Source: Promethearchaeota archaeon (lineage in GTDB: Archaea; Asgardarchaeota; Lokiarchaeia; Sigyniarchaeales; SOKP01). From it: 64,000 bases of DNA. Of the stretch, positions 9,239-18,186 are shown piece by piece. The DNA is taken from the NCBI GenBank assembly GCA_029838195.1, contig JALGVJ010000004.1, positions 1 to 64,000 on the forward strand. The letters are read 5' to 3'. The notes beneath the pieces are model-generated. The model did not search any database. It was not told the origin of the DNA and saw nothing but the letters and a program-made list of their open reading frames with translations. The number at the start of each line of letters is the position of its first letter. The stretch's first letter is position 1. The translations under genes were made by a program, and so were the position numbers.

Positions 9239-9439
9239 TTGATAATTCCCATTCGTTGCTTTTCTTGTGGAAAATTAATTGCTCACGTGTATGAGCCTTA
9301 CAAGGAATTAATTGAAAAAGGAGAGCCTCCTGAAGAGGTGTTTAAAAAATTAGGTATAAAGAGGTTTTGCTGCAAGCGCATGATTATCGGTCATGTAGAT
9401 CTCATTGATGAATTATTAAAATTTCCCCGGTTACAATAA
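9239..9439 (+). CDS. rpoN: DNA-directed RNA polymerase subunit N (Rpb10-like)
   Basis: The 66-residue Rpb10 homologue, an assembly subunit of archaeal RNA polymerase. The RCFSCG knuckle near the N-terminus, the FCCKRMIIGHVDLID segment and the total length are characteristic; four cysteines bind zinc. The only plausible start is TTG, because the conserved MIIPIRCFSCG opening begins there. In many archaea rpoN follows L13 and S9, but here it stands alone between ribosomal genes. Confidence 0.96.
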   Translation: MIIPIRCFSCGKLIAHVYEPYKELIEKGEPPEEVFKKLGIKRFCCKRMIIGHVDLIDELLKFPRLQ

Positions 9440-9612
9440 AGCTGGTCAAGTACTTTCAAAATCTCTTCAGAGCAATTTTTTAATTCTATTCTCAAGTTCA
9501 TTCTTTTAGCCATTAATCATAAATTTTATTTTGTATAGTATACTTTAGTTCTTACAATAACATCAATGATTAATGAAAATATATTAATATACATATATTT
9601 GAATGAGAAATA

Positions 9613-9984
9613 ATGTCTTACGTGAAATTTAAAGTTCCGGATAAATTAAAAAATGTTATAAAAAATACATTAACCAAAATAGCCGAAACGAAGGATTCAA
9701 AAATTCGCAAGGGAATGAATGAAACGACCAAGAGCATTGAAAGAGGAGTGGCAAAATTGGTAATTATTGCTGAAGATGTTTCACCACCGGAAATTGTTTA
9801 TCATCTTCCTCTATTGTGCGAGGAAAAAGGAGTTCCTTATGGATACGTGTCCTCTAAAAAAGAATTAGGAAACGCCGTAAAAATTGGAGTTGCCGCTGCT
9901 GCCGTGGCGATTGAAAATGTAGGAACGGGAAATGAATCTGAATTAGAAAAAATCATTAAAGATCTTGAAAGTTTAAAAAAGTAA
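9613..9984 (+). CDS. rpl7ae: 50S ribosomal protein L7Ae (eL8), kink-turn RNA binder
   Basis: A 123-residue L7Ae. In archaea it binds kink-turns in 23S rRNA, box C/D and H/ACA guide RNAs and RNase P RNA. The [13 protein letters not shown] motif (RNA-contacting Asn and Glu), [13 protein letters not shown] and the [12 protein letters not shown] segment are textbook. ATG start. The upstream 50 bases contain several TATA-like AT-rich stretches. eS28 follows after 14 bases, the usual archaeal order. Confidence 0.97.
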   Translation: MSYVKFKVPDKLKNVIKNTLTKIAETKDSKIRKGMNETTKSIERGVAKLVIIAEDVSPPEIVYHLPLLCEEKGVPYGYVSSKKELGNAVKIGVAAAAVAIENVGTGNESELEKIIKDLESLKK

Positions 9985-9998
9985 GTGGTTAGGATAAA

Positions 9999-10244
9999 AT
10001 GGTAAAATTAAACACTTCAAAAGGCTCCGTAATGGAGGACATGTCCATTCCTGCCCAAGTTATCGAAATTATAGGGCGAACCGGCATGACCGGAGAAATC
10101 AGTCAAGTGAAGGTCCGAATTTTAGAAGGTCCTGATAAAAATCGGATCTTGACGAGAAATGTGAAGGGACCAATCATGGAAAATGACATAGTGATTCTAA
10201 GAGAAGTGGAACGAGAAGCGCGGAAATTGCGAAGGGGCAGGTAA
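9999..10244 (+). CDS. rps28e: 30S ribosomal protein S28e (eS28)
   Basis: An 81-residue OB-fold ribosomal protein. [36 protein letters not shown] and the basic C-terminus identify it. It follows L7Ae closely and is probably co-transcribed. About 175 bases of AT-rich sequence separate its end from the convergent bud32 gene. Confidence 0.96.
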   Translation: MVKLNTSKGSVMEDMSIPAQVIEIIGRTGMTGEISQVKVRILEGPDKNRILTRNVKGPIMENDIVILREVEREARKLRRGR

Positions 10245-10421
10245 GAGTAAATATTTAATTTTTTTAATTTATTGGATAAAAATCATCAAGAGGAGATAGC
10301 TCTTAAATTCTATTTAGCTCTTTTTGGCGAATTTTTTTTATTTTTAATTTCTTTAGAAGAAAGGGTTATTTCCCATATAGAAACATGAATTTCATGACTA
10401 ATTTAATTATAACGCTCAAGT

Positions 10422-11096
10422 TCAGGATCGTTCTTCTTTTTTAACATATCTTCCTCTCGTTTCTATTACAGAAACATTTTTTATTATTTGCTTAAACTCT
10501 TTAAATCCTAACTTTTCACTTTTCTTTGCATATCCTTCAAGAAAATAGTTAAAGCCTTTTTGGAAGACTTTTCCATGGGAAGAAAGAAGAACTCTTTTAA
10601 ATAAATGAAGATCTACGCTTTTATCCTCAATAGTATCGGAATATTCATGTAATCCAAAATCCAGCAAGAAAAGAGATTCGTTTTTTGTAACTATTATGTT
10701 AGACGTCGTGATGTCTCCATGAACATGTCCATTAAAATGGAGAAGAGCAATCATTTCTCCTATTTTAGTGAAATACATTTTTAATTTATCCTCGGATAGA
10801 ACATCTACGATGTCCCTTAATTTAATTCCTTCAATGAATTTCATGACAATGATGAAATTTTTCGTATCTATTTCATATACTTGAGGGACATTTACCCCTA
10901 ATTCTTTAATTTTAATGAGAGCTCGTGCTTCATTTAACGTGCGAGAAATCCTTATCCTCCGATCTAATTTCTCAATACGATATTTTTTGGGGATTCTGTG
11001 TTTAAAAATCACCTTTCTTCCAAACCAATATCCCTGAAATAAAGTAGCTTCAGCCCCTTTGCTTATAATCTCTTGTTTTTTTGCTACTGCATTCAT
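10422..11096 (-). CDS. bud32: Bud32 (PRPK-type) kinase/ATPase of the KEOPS complex
   Basis: A small atypical kinase that partners Kae1 in KEOPS, which makes tRNA N6-threonylcarbamoyladenosine. Visible elements are the KGAEATLF glycine-loop equivalent, a Lys in VIFKHR, catalytic HGDITTSN, and LLDFGL of the metal-binding DFG. The longest frame reaches back to 11171 inside kae1. The ATG at 11096 is chosen because it gives the standard N-terminus and lies one base after the kae1 stop. Archaea often have the two as neighbours or as a fusion; here they are adjacent and clearly co-transcribed. Confidence 0.94.
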   Translation of the reverse strand: MNAVAKKQEIISKGAEATLFQGYWFGRKVIFKHRIPKKYRIEKLDRRIRISRTLNEARALIKIKELGVNVPQVYEIDTKNFIIVMKFIEGIKLRDIVDVLSEDKLKMYFTKIGEMIALLHFNGHVHGDITTSNIIVTKNESLFLLDFGLHEYSDTIEDKSVDLHLFKRVLLSSHGKVFQKGFNYFLEGYAKKSEKLGFKEFKQIIKNVSVIETRGRYVKKEERS

Positions 11097-11097
11097 T

Positions 11098-12105
11098 TCA
11101 TTCGCTCCTCCATGGAATGGGAATGTTATCCATTCTTTCTTTGGGTTTAATAATGGTTTGATCAAGCTCATCTCCGCCGCGAGCTTGATATTGTAAAATT
11201 CCGGTCCATGCGATCATGACCCCATTATCCCCCGCATATTTTAAAGGTACCACGTGGAATTTAGCATCATGTTCCATGCTAATATATTCAATCATTTCTT
11301 GTAATCGCTTATTTGCTGCGACACCTCCCGTCAGTAAAACCTCTTCTTTCTTCGTGTGTGCTAATGCTCGCTCCGTGACTTCTGTAAGCATGGCAAATGC
11401 TGTTTCTTGAAGGGAATAAGCGATATCTTCTAAGTTATATTTTTTATTAAACTCTTCAGCCATGATTAAATGTTTTGTTGCAGTGTATAAGCCCGAAAAA
11501 GAGAGATCCATTCCTTTCACTACATACGGAAGCGGAAGGTAATTTTTAGAATTTAACGCTAATTGTTCAATTTTAGGGCCACCAGGATGAGTTAAGCCCG
11601 CATCGCGCGCGAAAGAGTCAAGCATGTTTCCAATGGGTAAATCTAACGTCTCTCCAAATATTTGATATCTTCCGGATTCAAAAGCACTTACGATGGTATT
11701 ACCTCCAGAAACATATAAAGTTAAAGGATCATCTACTTTACACATCAAGCGTCCAATTTCAACATGAGCTATGCAATGATTTACTCCCACGATAGGAATG
11801 TCATACAATTGACTCAACGTTCTCGCTATTAAAGCACCAATCTTTAGGACAGGACCTAATCCCGGGCTTTGACTAAAAGCAATTAAATCAATCTGGTTTA
11901 ATGAGATATGGGCACTCCGTAATGCTTTCAAAATTATTTCCTTGAAATTATTCATGTGGTGCTCTCTCACTTGGACGGGATGTAAGCCCCCAACTTCAGG
12001 AATATATACATTATTAATGGATGCTCTTACAATCCCTTTAGAATCTATTATCCCTACACCAAAAGTATGCGCTGTTGATTCTATTCCTAAAGCTATAATT
12101 TTCAA
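11098..12105 (-). CDS. kae1: Kae1, tRNA N6-adenosine threonylcarbamoyltransferase
   Basis: A 335-residue catalytic KEOPS subunit. It has the ASKHA-fold opening LGIESTAHTFGVG, metal-binding H110-x3-H114, the YVSGGNT nucleotide loop and KYAGDNGVMIAW near the C-terminus. The start is TTG: the conserved MKIIALGIEST begins exactly there, and the nearest upstream ATG runs into a stop after two codons. It is the first of the two KEOPS genes and lies about 0.7 kb downstream of the eS31 gene on the same strand. Confidence 0.96.
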   Translation of the reverse strand: MKIIALGIESTAHTFGVGIIDSKGIVRASINNVYIPEVGGLHPVQVREHHMNNFKEIILKALRSAHISLNQIDLIAFSQSPGLGPVLKIGALIARTLSQLYDIPIVGVNHCIAHVEIGRLMCKVDDPLTLYVSGGNTIVSAFESGRYQIFGETLDLPIGNMLDSFARDAGLTHPGGPKIEQLALNSKNYLPLPYVVKGMDLSFSGLYTATKHLIMAEEFNKKYNLEDIAYSLQETAFAMLTEVTERALAHTKKEEVLLTGGVAANKRLQEMIEYISMEHDAKFHVVPLKYAGDNGVMIAWTGILQYQARGGDELDQTIIKPKERMDNIPIPWRSE

Positions 12106-12811
12106 TCCCTCAAAGAATCATGAATAATTACGGACGACTAAAAAAAGGACTCTCAAGAAAAAAATAAATGTTTAATTGATAAAAAGAAGTATGGAAAAAA
12201 TTTTTTTGGAATTTGTAAATTCAAATAAAGTCAAAAAGACGTTATTTAATTTAGATTATACGTGCTTCAGATAATCTTCTATTATGAATTGAAAATGATT
12301 TAATCCATTTTAAATCTCAATTTATTCAAAATTGAGGGTACTAAAAACCTTTTTCCTAAAATATTTAACAAATTATTTGAATTTTACAAGGAAAATCATG
12401 AAGAAATCTTAACCAAGATTAATTTTTAAAAATTCTTCATCCAATATTCTATCTAGATCCCCTTATTTATGATTTTTTCATACCTATTAAAAAATTATAG
12501 CTTCTTTTTTGGATAAAATTAACAAATATTCTCAATTTCAGTTATAAGGCGTTTAAAATTAACGCTTATTGAAAAAATAAAAAAAGGATAAAACATGAAA
12601 ATGAGGAAAGAAAATTTAGATAAAAAATTTGAAGAGGTTTTACAATCCAAAAATATCGAATGAATTGATATAGGAGCGAAAGGATTGAATAATTTCATTA
12701 ACATGAGATTTACATTTTTAAACTAATATCTCTATAAAGAGCGTATTTTTTTTTTTCAAGAGAAAGAAGAAATGAGATTTTTAAGAAAATGAACGTACGT
12801 GGAAAATTTAT
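12106..12811. other. gene-free stretch between kae1 and rps27ae
   Basis: About 700 AT-rich bases with many stops in all frames and frequent A and T homopolymers. I see no supported gene or structured RNA. It should hold the kae1 promoter on the minus strand; an AT-rich element lies around 12150-12175. Confidence 0.5.
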
Positions 12812-13021
12812 TCACTTTGATTTCGTTCTTCTCCTGGGTGTTCTTTTTACCACTTTTTTAGTAGTTGTCTTTTTCTCTTTTCTCTTAAATATCGTATATT
12901 TGCAATTACCACAATGATATCTGTCGTAATGATTTGCCATGAACACGGATGGCCCACAAACTGGACATGTCCTGTGTGTTCGAATTAATTTTCCATCTTC
13001 AATTTTATAAAATTTTGACAT
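12812..13021 (-). CDS. rps27ae: 30S ribosomal protein S27ae (eS31)
   Basis: A 69-residue zinc-ribbon ribosomal protein. C-x2-C in RTCPVCG and C-x2-C in HCGNC bind zinc, and the tail is strongly basic ([11 protein letters not shown]). In eukaryotes this protein is fused to ubiquitin; no ubiquitin part is present here. It follows eS24 by 29 bases on the minus strand, the standard archaeal pair. Confidence 0.96.
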   Translation of the reverse strand: MSKFYKIEDGKLIRTHRTCPVCGPSVFMANHYDRYHCGNCKYTIFKRKEKKTTTKKVVKRTPRRRTKSK

Positions 13022-13050
13022 TTTCTGACCTTAGATAAGGGAATTTATCT

Positions 13051-13407
13051 TTATTGATAGTCAAATAATTCTTTATAGGAAGATCTTTTCTTCTTTAATT
13101 TATAAAGTTCTTCTCTTTTTTCTTGAGGAACATTTCTCACTTGAACGTGAAATGGTTCGTAGAATTGAAGTTCTTCAGGATCTTCATAAGCATGAACGAT
13201 TCCAATTGAATAGGCATGTCCAAAATGAGTTTTAATTTTTCTAACAATAGTCAATTTTTCTTTTGTTTGAAGTAAAGTAGCTATTTTTTTTCTAATTTCC
13301 AAGCGATTGGGCGTGCCTTGGCCAAAATGATTGATTTTGAACTTGACTTCCAGCCTATTTATCAAGGGATTTTTTTTCTTTTCAATAATTTCGATATCAA
13401 GCGACAT
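13051..13407 (-). CDS. rps24e: 30S ribosomal protein S24e (eS24)
   Basis: A 118-residue eS24. The IIEKKKNPLINR opening, the FGQGTPNRLEIRKK helix, KTHFGHAYSIGIVHAYED and the YKLKKKRSSY tail are diagnostic. ATG start. It forms the ribosomal part of the conserved rpoE-spt4-dephospho-CoA kinase-rps24e-rps27ae neighbourhood, here interrupted upstream by a small ORF on the opposite strand. Confidence 0.96.
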   Translation of the reverse strand: MSLDIEIIEKKKNPLINRLEVKFKINHFGQGTPNRLEIRKKIATLLQTKEKLTIVRKIKTHFGHAYSIGIVHAYEDPEELQFYEPFHVQVRNVPQEKREELYKLKKKRSSYKELFDYQ

Positions 13408-13516
13408 GCATAACCATGGTTTTATGGTGATTTTTACAATCCATTAAATTAAAGAAACATTCCATATTAAAAATTAAAAGATGGGATAAAAAATAAAATT
13501 TTTCTTTTTAAAAGGA

Positions 13517-13756
13517 ATGCTCATGAAAAAAAGCTTTGAAAAATCGGTAGAATTTATCGTGATAATGGAGAGTCTCCTCGTAATTTTTAATATTCTCTAT
13601 TATTATTGGATCAAAACAATCTTGGTTGGATTTTATTTGATCTTGTATTTTATTTCTTTATTCATGACGATTGCTTTATTAATAACCTTGCTATACATCT
13701 CATGGAAATACCGCTTAAAGAAAAGGAAAGAGCAAGCGGAAGGAAGAACTTCTTGA
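13517..13756 (+). CDS. small two-helix membrane protein
   Basis: A 79-residue ORF with two hydrophobic segments (about residues 13-30 and 35-61) and a basic tail rich in K and R. An AAAGGA element at 13511-13516 suits the second ATG at 13523 better than the first at 13517. I do not recognise a family. It lies head-on between rps24e and the dephospho-CoA kinase gene, which in other archaea are normally contiguous, so it looks like a lineage-specific insertion. It could be a chance ORF; its amino-acid make-up and Shine-Dalgarno-like site argue for a real gene. Confidence 0.45.
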   Translation: MLMKKSFEKSVEFIVIMESLLVIFNILYYYWIKTILVGFYLILYFISLFMTIALLITLLYISWKYRLKKRKEQAEGRTS

Positions 13757-13771
13757 GAAAAATTAATAAGG

Positions 13772-14353
13772 TCAAGCTTTATCCATTAATTTTAAAAATC
13801 TCTGAACGGTTTTCTTAATCCTTTTATCTACCACCACCATCACGATGCCTTCGGGAATGGGCGTTTCGGCGTCAGTAAGGGGAGGTTGTCCGTAAAATAC
13901 GAGATGAACTTGTTCTTTCTCTAAAGGTAGTTCCGAGATAAGGGGTAATACTAATAAGTCTTCTTCTCCCTCCGTGACCTTAATTAAATTTCTTTTTTTC
14001 GATTCTATGGCTGATTTTATACAGCACCATGCTTTTTCTTGAATCGTTCCGGCAGGGTTTTCAATTTCAATGATCGCATCAAATGCAGTAGGAGAAAATA
14101 GATCAATCTTTTTGCGCTGTGTTTTTTCATCAATAATACAGGTATGGATGAATTTTGATAAATAAGAATTTGAAAGAAAATCTTGAGCCACTATATCGCC
14201 GACCACGTGGATTTTAATATTTAAATGTGAAAACTTCTTCACGCGTTCGACTACAATGGGAATAGTGTCGGCACGGGTGCCCACGATTAATTCGCCCAAG
14301 GGCATGGAAAACATACTCCTTTTTTCTTTTGATATTTTTAGGTTTTTTTTCAT
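13772..14353 (-). CDS. GTP-dependent dephospho-CoA kinase (DUF359)
   Basis: An archaeal enzyme that phosphorylates dephospho-CoA with GTP, the last step of CoA synthesis. The PLGELIVG opening, IHVVGDIVAQDF, IIDEKTQRK and EIENPAGTIQEKAW match the DUF359 family, which is unrelated to bacterial CoaE. The longest frame starts at TTG (14362); I prefer the ATG at 14353. Its place beside spt4/rpoE and rps24e is the conserved archaeal context. Confidence 0.9.
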   Translation of the reverse strand: MKKNLKISKEKRSMFSMPLGELIVGTRADTIPIVVERVKKFSHLNIKIHVVGDIVAQDFLSNSYLSKFIHTCIIDEKTQRKKIDLFSPTAFDAIIEIENPAGTIQEKAWCCIKSAIESKKRNLIKVTEGEEDLLVLPLISELPLEKEQVHLVFYGQPPLTDAETPIPEGIVMVVVDKRIKKTVQRFLKLMDKA

Positions 14354-14486
14354 CTCTCTCAATTAAAAAGGACTATTAAATGTTAAAAACATTCACTTCA
14401 TATAAATTAAGAAGAAACTGCATTAAAAAAAGATAACAGGACTTGTAGCTATTTCTTTAATGACACGGATAAAAAAGTAAATAGAA

Positions 14487-14675
14487 TTATCGTACCCTTA
14501 GTGCATATTTTCCAGGCACGCGAATTTTCAAGTATTCCGCGATTTTTGAATCCGCAGGCTTAATTATAATGACTTCTCCGCTATAATCCTCTGATAATGA
14601 GTGTGTCTTGCATTTAGGACAAATATCTTGGTTCTTGGTTATTAAATGGCAATTTTTACACGCTTTTTCTTTCAT
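14487..14675 (-). CDS. spt4: transcription elongation factor Spt4 (RpoE'')
   Basis: A 62-residue zinc-ribbon partner of Spt5 that stimulates processivity. CKNC and CPKC supply four cysteines and the GEVIIIKPADSKIAEYL strand-helix is the Spt5-binding part. A frame extension to GTG at 14687 runs through the ribosome binding site, so the ATG at 14675 is the start. It directly follows rpoE as in most archaea. Confidence 0.94.
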   Translation of the reverse strand: MKEKACKNCHLITKNQDICPKCKTHSLSEDYSGEVIIIKPADSKIAEYLKIRVPGKYALRVR

Positions 14676-14683
14676 GACACGAT

Positions 14684-14692
14684 TCACCTCCT
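14684..14692 (-). promoter_or_regulatory. strong Shine-Dalgarno site of spt4
   Basis: AGGAGGTGA on the minus strand, with 8 bases between it and the spt4 ATG at 14675. It decides the start and shows that this organism uses leadered, Shine-Dalgarno translation at least within operons. Confidence 0.8.
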
Positions 14693-14695
14693 AAT

Positions 14696-15283
14696 TCAAG
14701 CTTTTTGCTCTTTTTTAATTCCTTCTTTTTGTTCTGCATATTCATCTTCAATATCTTCTTGGATCCAATCCAATTTTCCGAGAAATTTTTGCCGCATGGT
14801 TAATCCTAATTTCCCGCTTCTCCCTGTTCCTAAAGATACGGCGATTATTCGCGCTCTGACAATATCATTTACTTCCAAGACTTTTCCCGTTTCTTTTCCA
14901 ATAAATCGATTTCCAACTTGCTCGTAAGAAATAAAATCATCGCAGATTTGTGAAACGTGAATGAGGCCATCTAAAGGCCCTAATCGAAGGAAAGCACCAA
15001 AATCTACAATCTCTACGATCTCCCCCTCCACGATTTCTCCAATCATGGGCTTAAACGTGAGAATTCGAAATTCCACTTCGTGAAAGGTATTAGGATTTCC
15101 GGGAATCACAATACCTGCCCCCACATCTAAAACATCCACGACGGCAATGATGAACCCGTACTCTTTCGTGATGATCCCTTCATAATCTTCTGCTAAAATG
15201 ATCCGTGCGGAAATATCTTTCTCTTGATCAAAAAGAAAAGGGGGTATCTCGACTCTAGAAACTAATGTAAATAATTTAAAAAT
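14696..15283 (-). CDS. rpoE: DNA-directed RNA polymerase subunit E' (Rpb7-like), apparent non-canonical start
   Basis: The stalk subunit that pairs with RpoF/Rpb4. The C-terminal S1/OB domain (EGEIVEIVDFGAFLRLGP, LIHVSQI) is obvious. A conventional start exists only at GTG 15139, but the frame stays open upstream and encodes the rest of a normal Rpb7 N-terminal domain: FKLFTLVSRVEIPP, then DYEGIITKEYGFIIAVVDV. The in-frame stop is at 15313-15311 and no ATG, GTG or TTG lies between it and the Rpb7 opening. The best homology-based start is an ATT at 15283-15281 (195 aa, the usual size). Either translation begins at ATT, or a base error hides a start. Confidence 0.85.
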   Translation of the reverse strand: MFKLFTLVSRVEIPPFLFDQEKDISARIILAEDYEGIITKEYGFIIAVVDVLDVGAGIVIPGNPNTFHEVEFRILTFKPMIGEIVEGEIVEIVDFGAFLRLGPLDGLIHVSQICDDFISYEQVGNRFIGKETGKVLEVNDIVRARIIAVSLGTGRSGKLGLTMRQKFLGKLDWIQEDIEDEYAEQKEGIKKEQKA

Positions 15284-15640
15284 GGCACATGCACCAATAA
15301 CTTCGATAAACTATAGTTAGAGGAGGAAATGTACCATGAAATTAATATTTTTCTCTTAACATTTCATGTGTGGAAATTCAAGATAAGCCTTTAATGAACT
15401 TTTGCTAAAGATTTTAATAATGTGAATCTCACCTCATTCCATAAAGATAGCATGAAAACCAAGCGAAATATAAATTCATGCTAACCACGTGCATCATTAA
15501 TTTTGTAAATTTAACATTTATAAAAAAAGAACCCAACAAAATATTACTCATAAAAGATAATAAAATGAAATGAGAAGATTTCTATTCAGTAAAAAGATAT
15601 CACGAAAAGATGTTTATTTAATGCTTCTGGTGCTTGTTCA
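15284..15640. other. gene-free stretch upstream of rpoE
   Basis: About 350 AT-rich bases between the Roadblock gene and rpoE. It must hold the rpoE promoter. A plus-strand AGGAGG lies at about 15320-15326 next to ATGs, but only a 20-odd-codon frame follows. No gene supported. Confidence 0.45.
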
Positions 15641-16015
15641 CTAAATCAATTTTGCGATCTTTTCGCATGTTCTACGACAATCCAAGAAAATTAATCCCAA
15701 TTTGACATCACTAGTCGTGGAAACTGTAAGCACTGCATTCATGCCCGCAGCTAACACGAGCAAATAGCCATCCGAGCCCTTGACGAGGAGCTGCTCAAAT
15801 TCACCTTTTTTCATCTCATGAACAGCCCTCTCGGCGAGGCTAAGCAAGGCAGCGGTCATTGCTGCAATGCGGGTCTCGTCAACATCATTTGGGAGTGCAC
15901 TTGCGATGGGAAGCCCTTCTACGCTCACGATTGCGGCAGAGATTATTTCCGGGATCCCCGTGGAAAGATTTTTTAAAATTTCTTCGAGAGTTTCAGTTGT
16001 ATCCAAATTCTCCAT
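15641..16015 (-). CDS. Roadblock/LC7 domain protein
   Basis: A 124-residue single-domain protein of the Roadblock/LC7 family. It has the N-terminal helix ETLEEILKNLST, the strand-turn IISAAIVSVEGLPIASALP, the helix with MTAALLSLAERAV, and the LLVKGSDGYLLVLAAG strands. In bacteria (MglB) and eukaryotes (Ragulator, dynein light chains) such proteins dimerise and regulate small GTPases. Asgard genomes carry many. No GTPase gene is adjacent; the nearest, Rab-like, is about 5 kb away. ATG start, with a TATA-like AATATTATAAAT stretch upstream on the minus strand. Confidence 0.92.
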   Translation of the reverse strand: MENLDTTETLEEILKNLSTGIPEIISAAIVSVEGLPIASALPNDVDETRIAAMTAALLSLAERAVHEMKKGEFEQLLVKGSDGYLLVLAAGMNAVLTVSTTSDVKLGLIFLDCRRTCEKIAKLI

Positions 16016-16421
16016 ATTTCATGACCAGAACATAATTAGATTTATAATATTAAAAATATATGATGAGTAATAAATTAAATAATTTAATCATGTCTATTTA
16101 ATCTTTACTAAGTATACATTGTTATAATTATTATAATTTTCTTTTAAATAAACTTTATGTGATAGGTCATTTAGAAATAGGTCTTTATTCTTAATTTGAT
16201 AGTATTAGATAAATAACCTTGAACATATTAATAAGAAATTCTATAAATGCGGAGAAATTTTATTTTTTCTGGTGATAAGTTTAGAAGTCTTAATGAAATG
16301 AAAGAGATCTTTGGCAAACTTCAATTCATACATTATGAGCTTTAATTTTGTGAGCGCATTTATAACTTTTTAAAAATAAGAATATTTTAGTGGATTAAAC
16401 AGAAATTGAGAGAAGTTAAAA
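16016..16421. other. gene-free stretch
   Basis: About 400 AT-rich bases between the Roadblock gene and the MFS gene, with stops in every frame. Apart from the TATA-like element for the Roadblock gene I see nothing to report. Confidence 0.4.
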
Positions 16422-17999
16422 TTACTTGAAATATTTCAAGATTAATTGTTCCGTTGCTAAAAAGGGTTGAATATTGCCATTAAAATATTCTAATTCTTTC
16501 GAGAATTGTTTTTCAAAAGCCTTTGTAAATAATTCAAGTTTTTTAAACAAGACAGGTAAGATTTTGGTCGAAATTAAGGCGATAATGACATGTTTTCCGT
16601 AAGAAAAATAGATTTTTGAGCCTTCTTTATCTATTATTCTGAGATGACGCTTCTCTTTTGTAATTTCAGAAATTAGATCGATAATGCCCTTGAAACCTGA
16701 GGAGATTAAATCTTCGTTAAGAGTTTGAGTACAAATTGAAGGTGAAGGTTGAATGAAATCTTTCGCATAAAGACACGTGGAATTTTTGTAAATCACGTAT
16801 AAATTTTTTAGGGTCACCGCCCAATCAGCCTCTTTTGAGGTTAAAATTTCTGAAAGGGGCATGATCCACACTAACAAGCCAATTAATAAAAGAGAATTAA
16901 TTCCATTAATTAATTCAGGAATCCAATAAAATTGCGGATTGAGCACGTAATATAAGGTTAAAAAATATCTTAAGAGAATCCCCCCGATGAATCCAATAAT
17001 AACAAAAAGCAAAAACATACTTGTTATCCTTCCTCTATATTTGAGCGTCATTCTTTCCGTGGAAAAATCTCCCGTTAGAGTAAATAAGATAATGAAGATG
17101 ATGGGAATGGAAATTCCAAGGAAAATCTCTGAATAAAGTTCTTTAAAAATTCCTGAAAAAATGATTAAAGAAGATAAAATTAAAATACCGATAGTGAAAC
17201 TGGTTTTTCTTCCAAGATTATCCAAGCTAATTCCAGATAAGAGGAAGAAAAAAGTCAAGATTAAGATAAAAAGAGTTGGATTGATCAAGATTTTAACATC
17301 AAGAGGATATGCATTCCCCAAAACAAATCCAAGAACTAAAAAACTCATTATATATCCAAAAATGGGAGGCGTGAAAATCACATGCCAAAATCGTTTATCA
17401 CTTCTTAATCGCTCTTCCGTTTCTTTATATTCATATTGTAAGGAAATTAATAAAAGACTTAAAAAAATGAAACTATTTAAGAAGAAAATAATGATATAAT
17501 TCCTATCGGTAAAAACAATAATTAGATGGGCGCTGAGTAGGGAAAGAGAAGAAACATATCCGAGGAGTCGCCCTCTATTTAGAATGGTGGATTCGTGGGT
17601 AAGGATGGTAAGCAAATCAATTAAATACAATCCAACAAAAAAAAGCATCAAGGAATATCCAATTGTTTCAAAAATAGTTCCAAAATTAATTAATATAAAT
17701 CCTAAAAGCGTGAAAAAGGAACAAATTACGAGTAATTTCACTCTATCTTTTATTTTATCTACGATGAATCCCGAAAAGATGATAGATAATAAAATGGTAA
17801 GAAGCGAGTTTACTCCTAATATTGATAATAATTTTTCAGGATTGAAACTTAAAAAAGAGAGATATACATAATCGATGATAAACATGCTAAACAGGAAAGC
17901 TAATAAGAAATAGATGAATCCTTGGGGGGTTATTGCCATATCCCGAATGAATCCCTTGAAAAAAATTCTTCTTGCCGATAGTATAAATGACTTTTTCAT
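16422..17999 (-). CDS. MFS-type membrane protein with C-terminal longin/Roadblock-like domain
   Basis: A 525-residue protein. Residues about 25-375 hold some 11-12 hydrophobic helices with an MFS-like layout, including a loop with DKIKDR and a second-half LDNLGRKT in the position of the MFS loop motif. Residues about 385-525 are soluble and read like a longin/Roadblock (profilin-like) domain: strand NLYVIYKNS, helix FKGIIDLISEITK, strands RIIDKEGSKIYFSYG and HVIIALIST, then a long amphipathic helix. The fold assignment of the tail is my inference. A sensory or GTPase-binding tail on a transporter would be unusual. Substrate unknown. Confidence 0.7.
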   Translation of the reverse strand: MKKSFILSARRIFFKGFIRDMAITPQGFIYFLLAFLFSMFIIDYVYLSFLSFNPEKLLSILGVNSLLTILLSIIFSGFIVDKIKDRVKLLVICSFFTLLGFILINFGTIFETIGYSLMLFFVGLYLIDLLTILTHESTILNRGRLLGYVSSLSLLSAHLIIVFTDRNYIIIFFLNSFIFLSLLLISLQYEYKETEERLRSDKRFWHVIFTPPIFGYIMSFLVLGFVLGNAYPLDVKILINPTLFILILTFFFLLSGISLDNLGRKTSFTIGILILSSLIIFSGIFKELYSEIFLGISIPIIFIILFTLTGDFSTERMTLKYRGRITSMFLLFVIIGFIGGILLRYFLTLYYVLNPQFYWIPELINGINSLLLIGLLVWIMPLSEILTSKEADWAVTLKNLYVIYKNSTCLYAKDFIQPSPSICTQTLNEDLISSGFKGIIDLISEITKEKRHLRIIDKEGSKIYFSYGKHVIIALISTKILPVLFKKLELFTKAFEKQFSKELEYFNGNIQPFLATEQLILKYFK

Positions 18000-18186
18000 G
18001 AAAAATACTCTTTTTCTTAATTTCGCTCGTTAATTCAAAAAATTTTATGCATTAGAAAAATTCTCATATTATATATCTATCTCGTGAGAAATGCCATATC
18101 TTACAAGAGTAAAAATCTTTTAAGAATAATAAATTTACTAACAAAATTTTCGAAGATTAATTATTGAATGAAATATTTTTGTAACA

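Noticed and set aside
13606-13818. Alternative plus-strand frame overlapping the small membrane ORF
   Set aside because: It runs into the end of the dephospho-CoA kinase gene and lacks the hydrophobic pattern and ribosome site of the 13517 frame.
14676-14687. GTG start for spt4 four codons upstream of the ATG
   Set aside because: It overlaps the strong Shine-Dalgarno sequence that serves the ATG at 14675.
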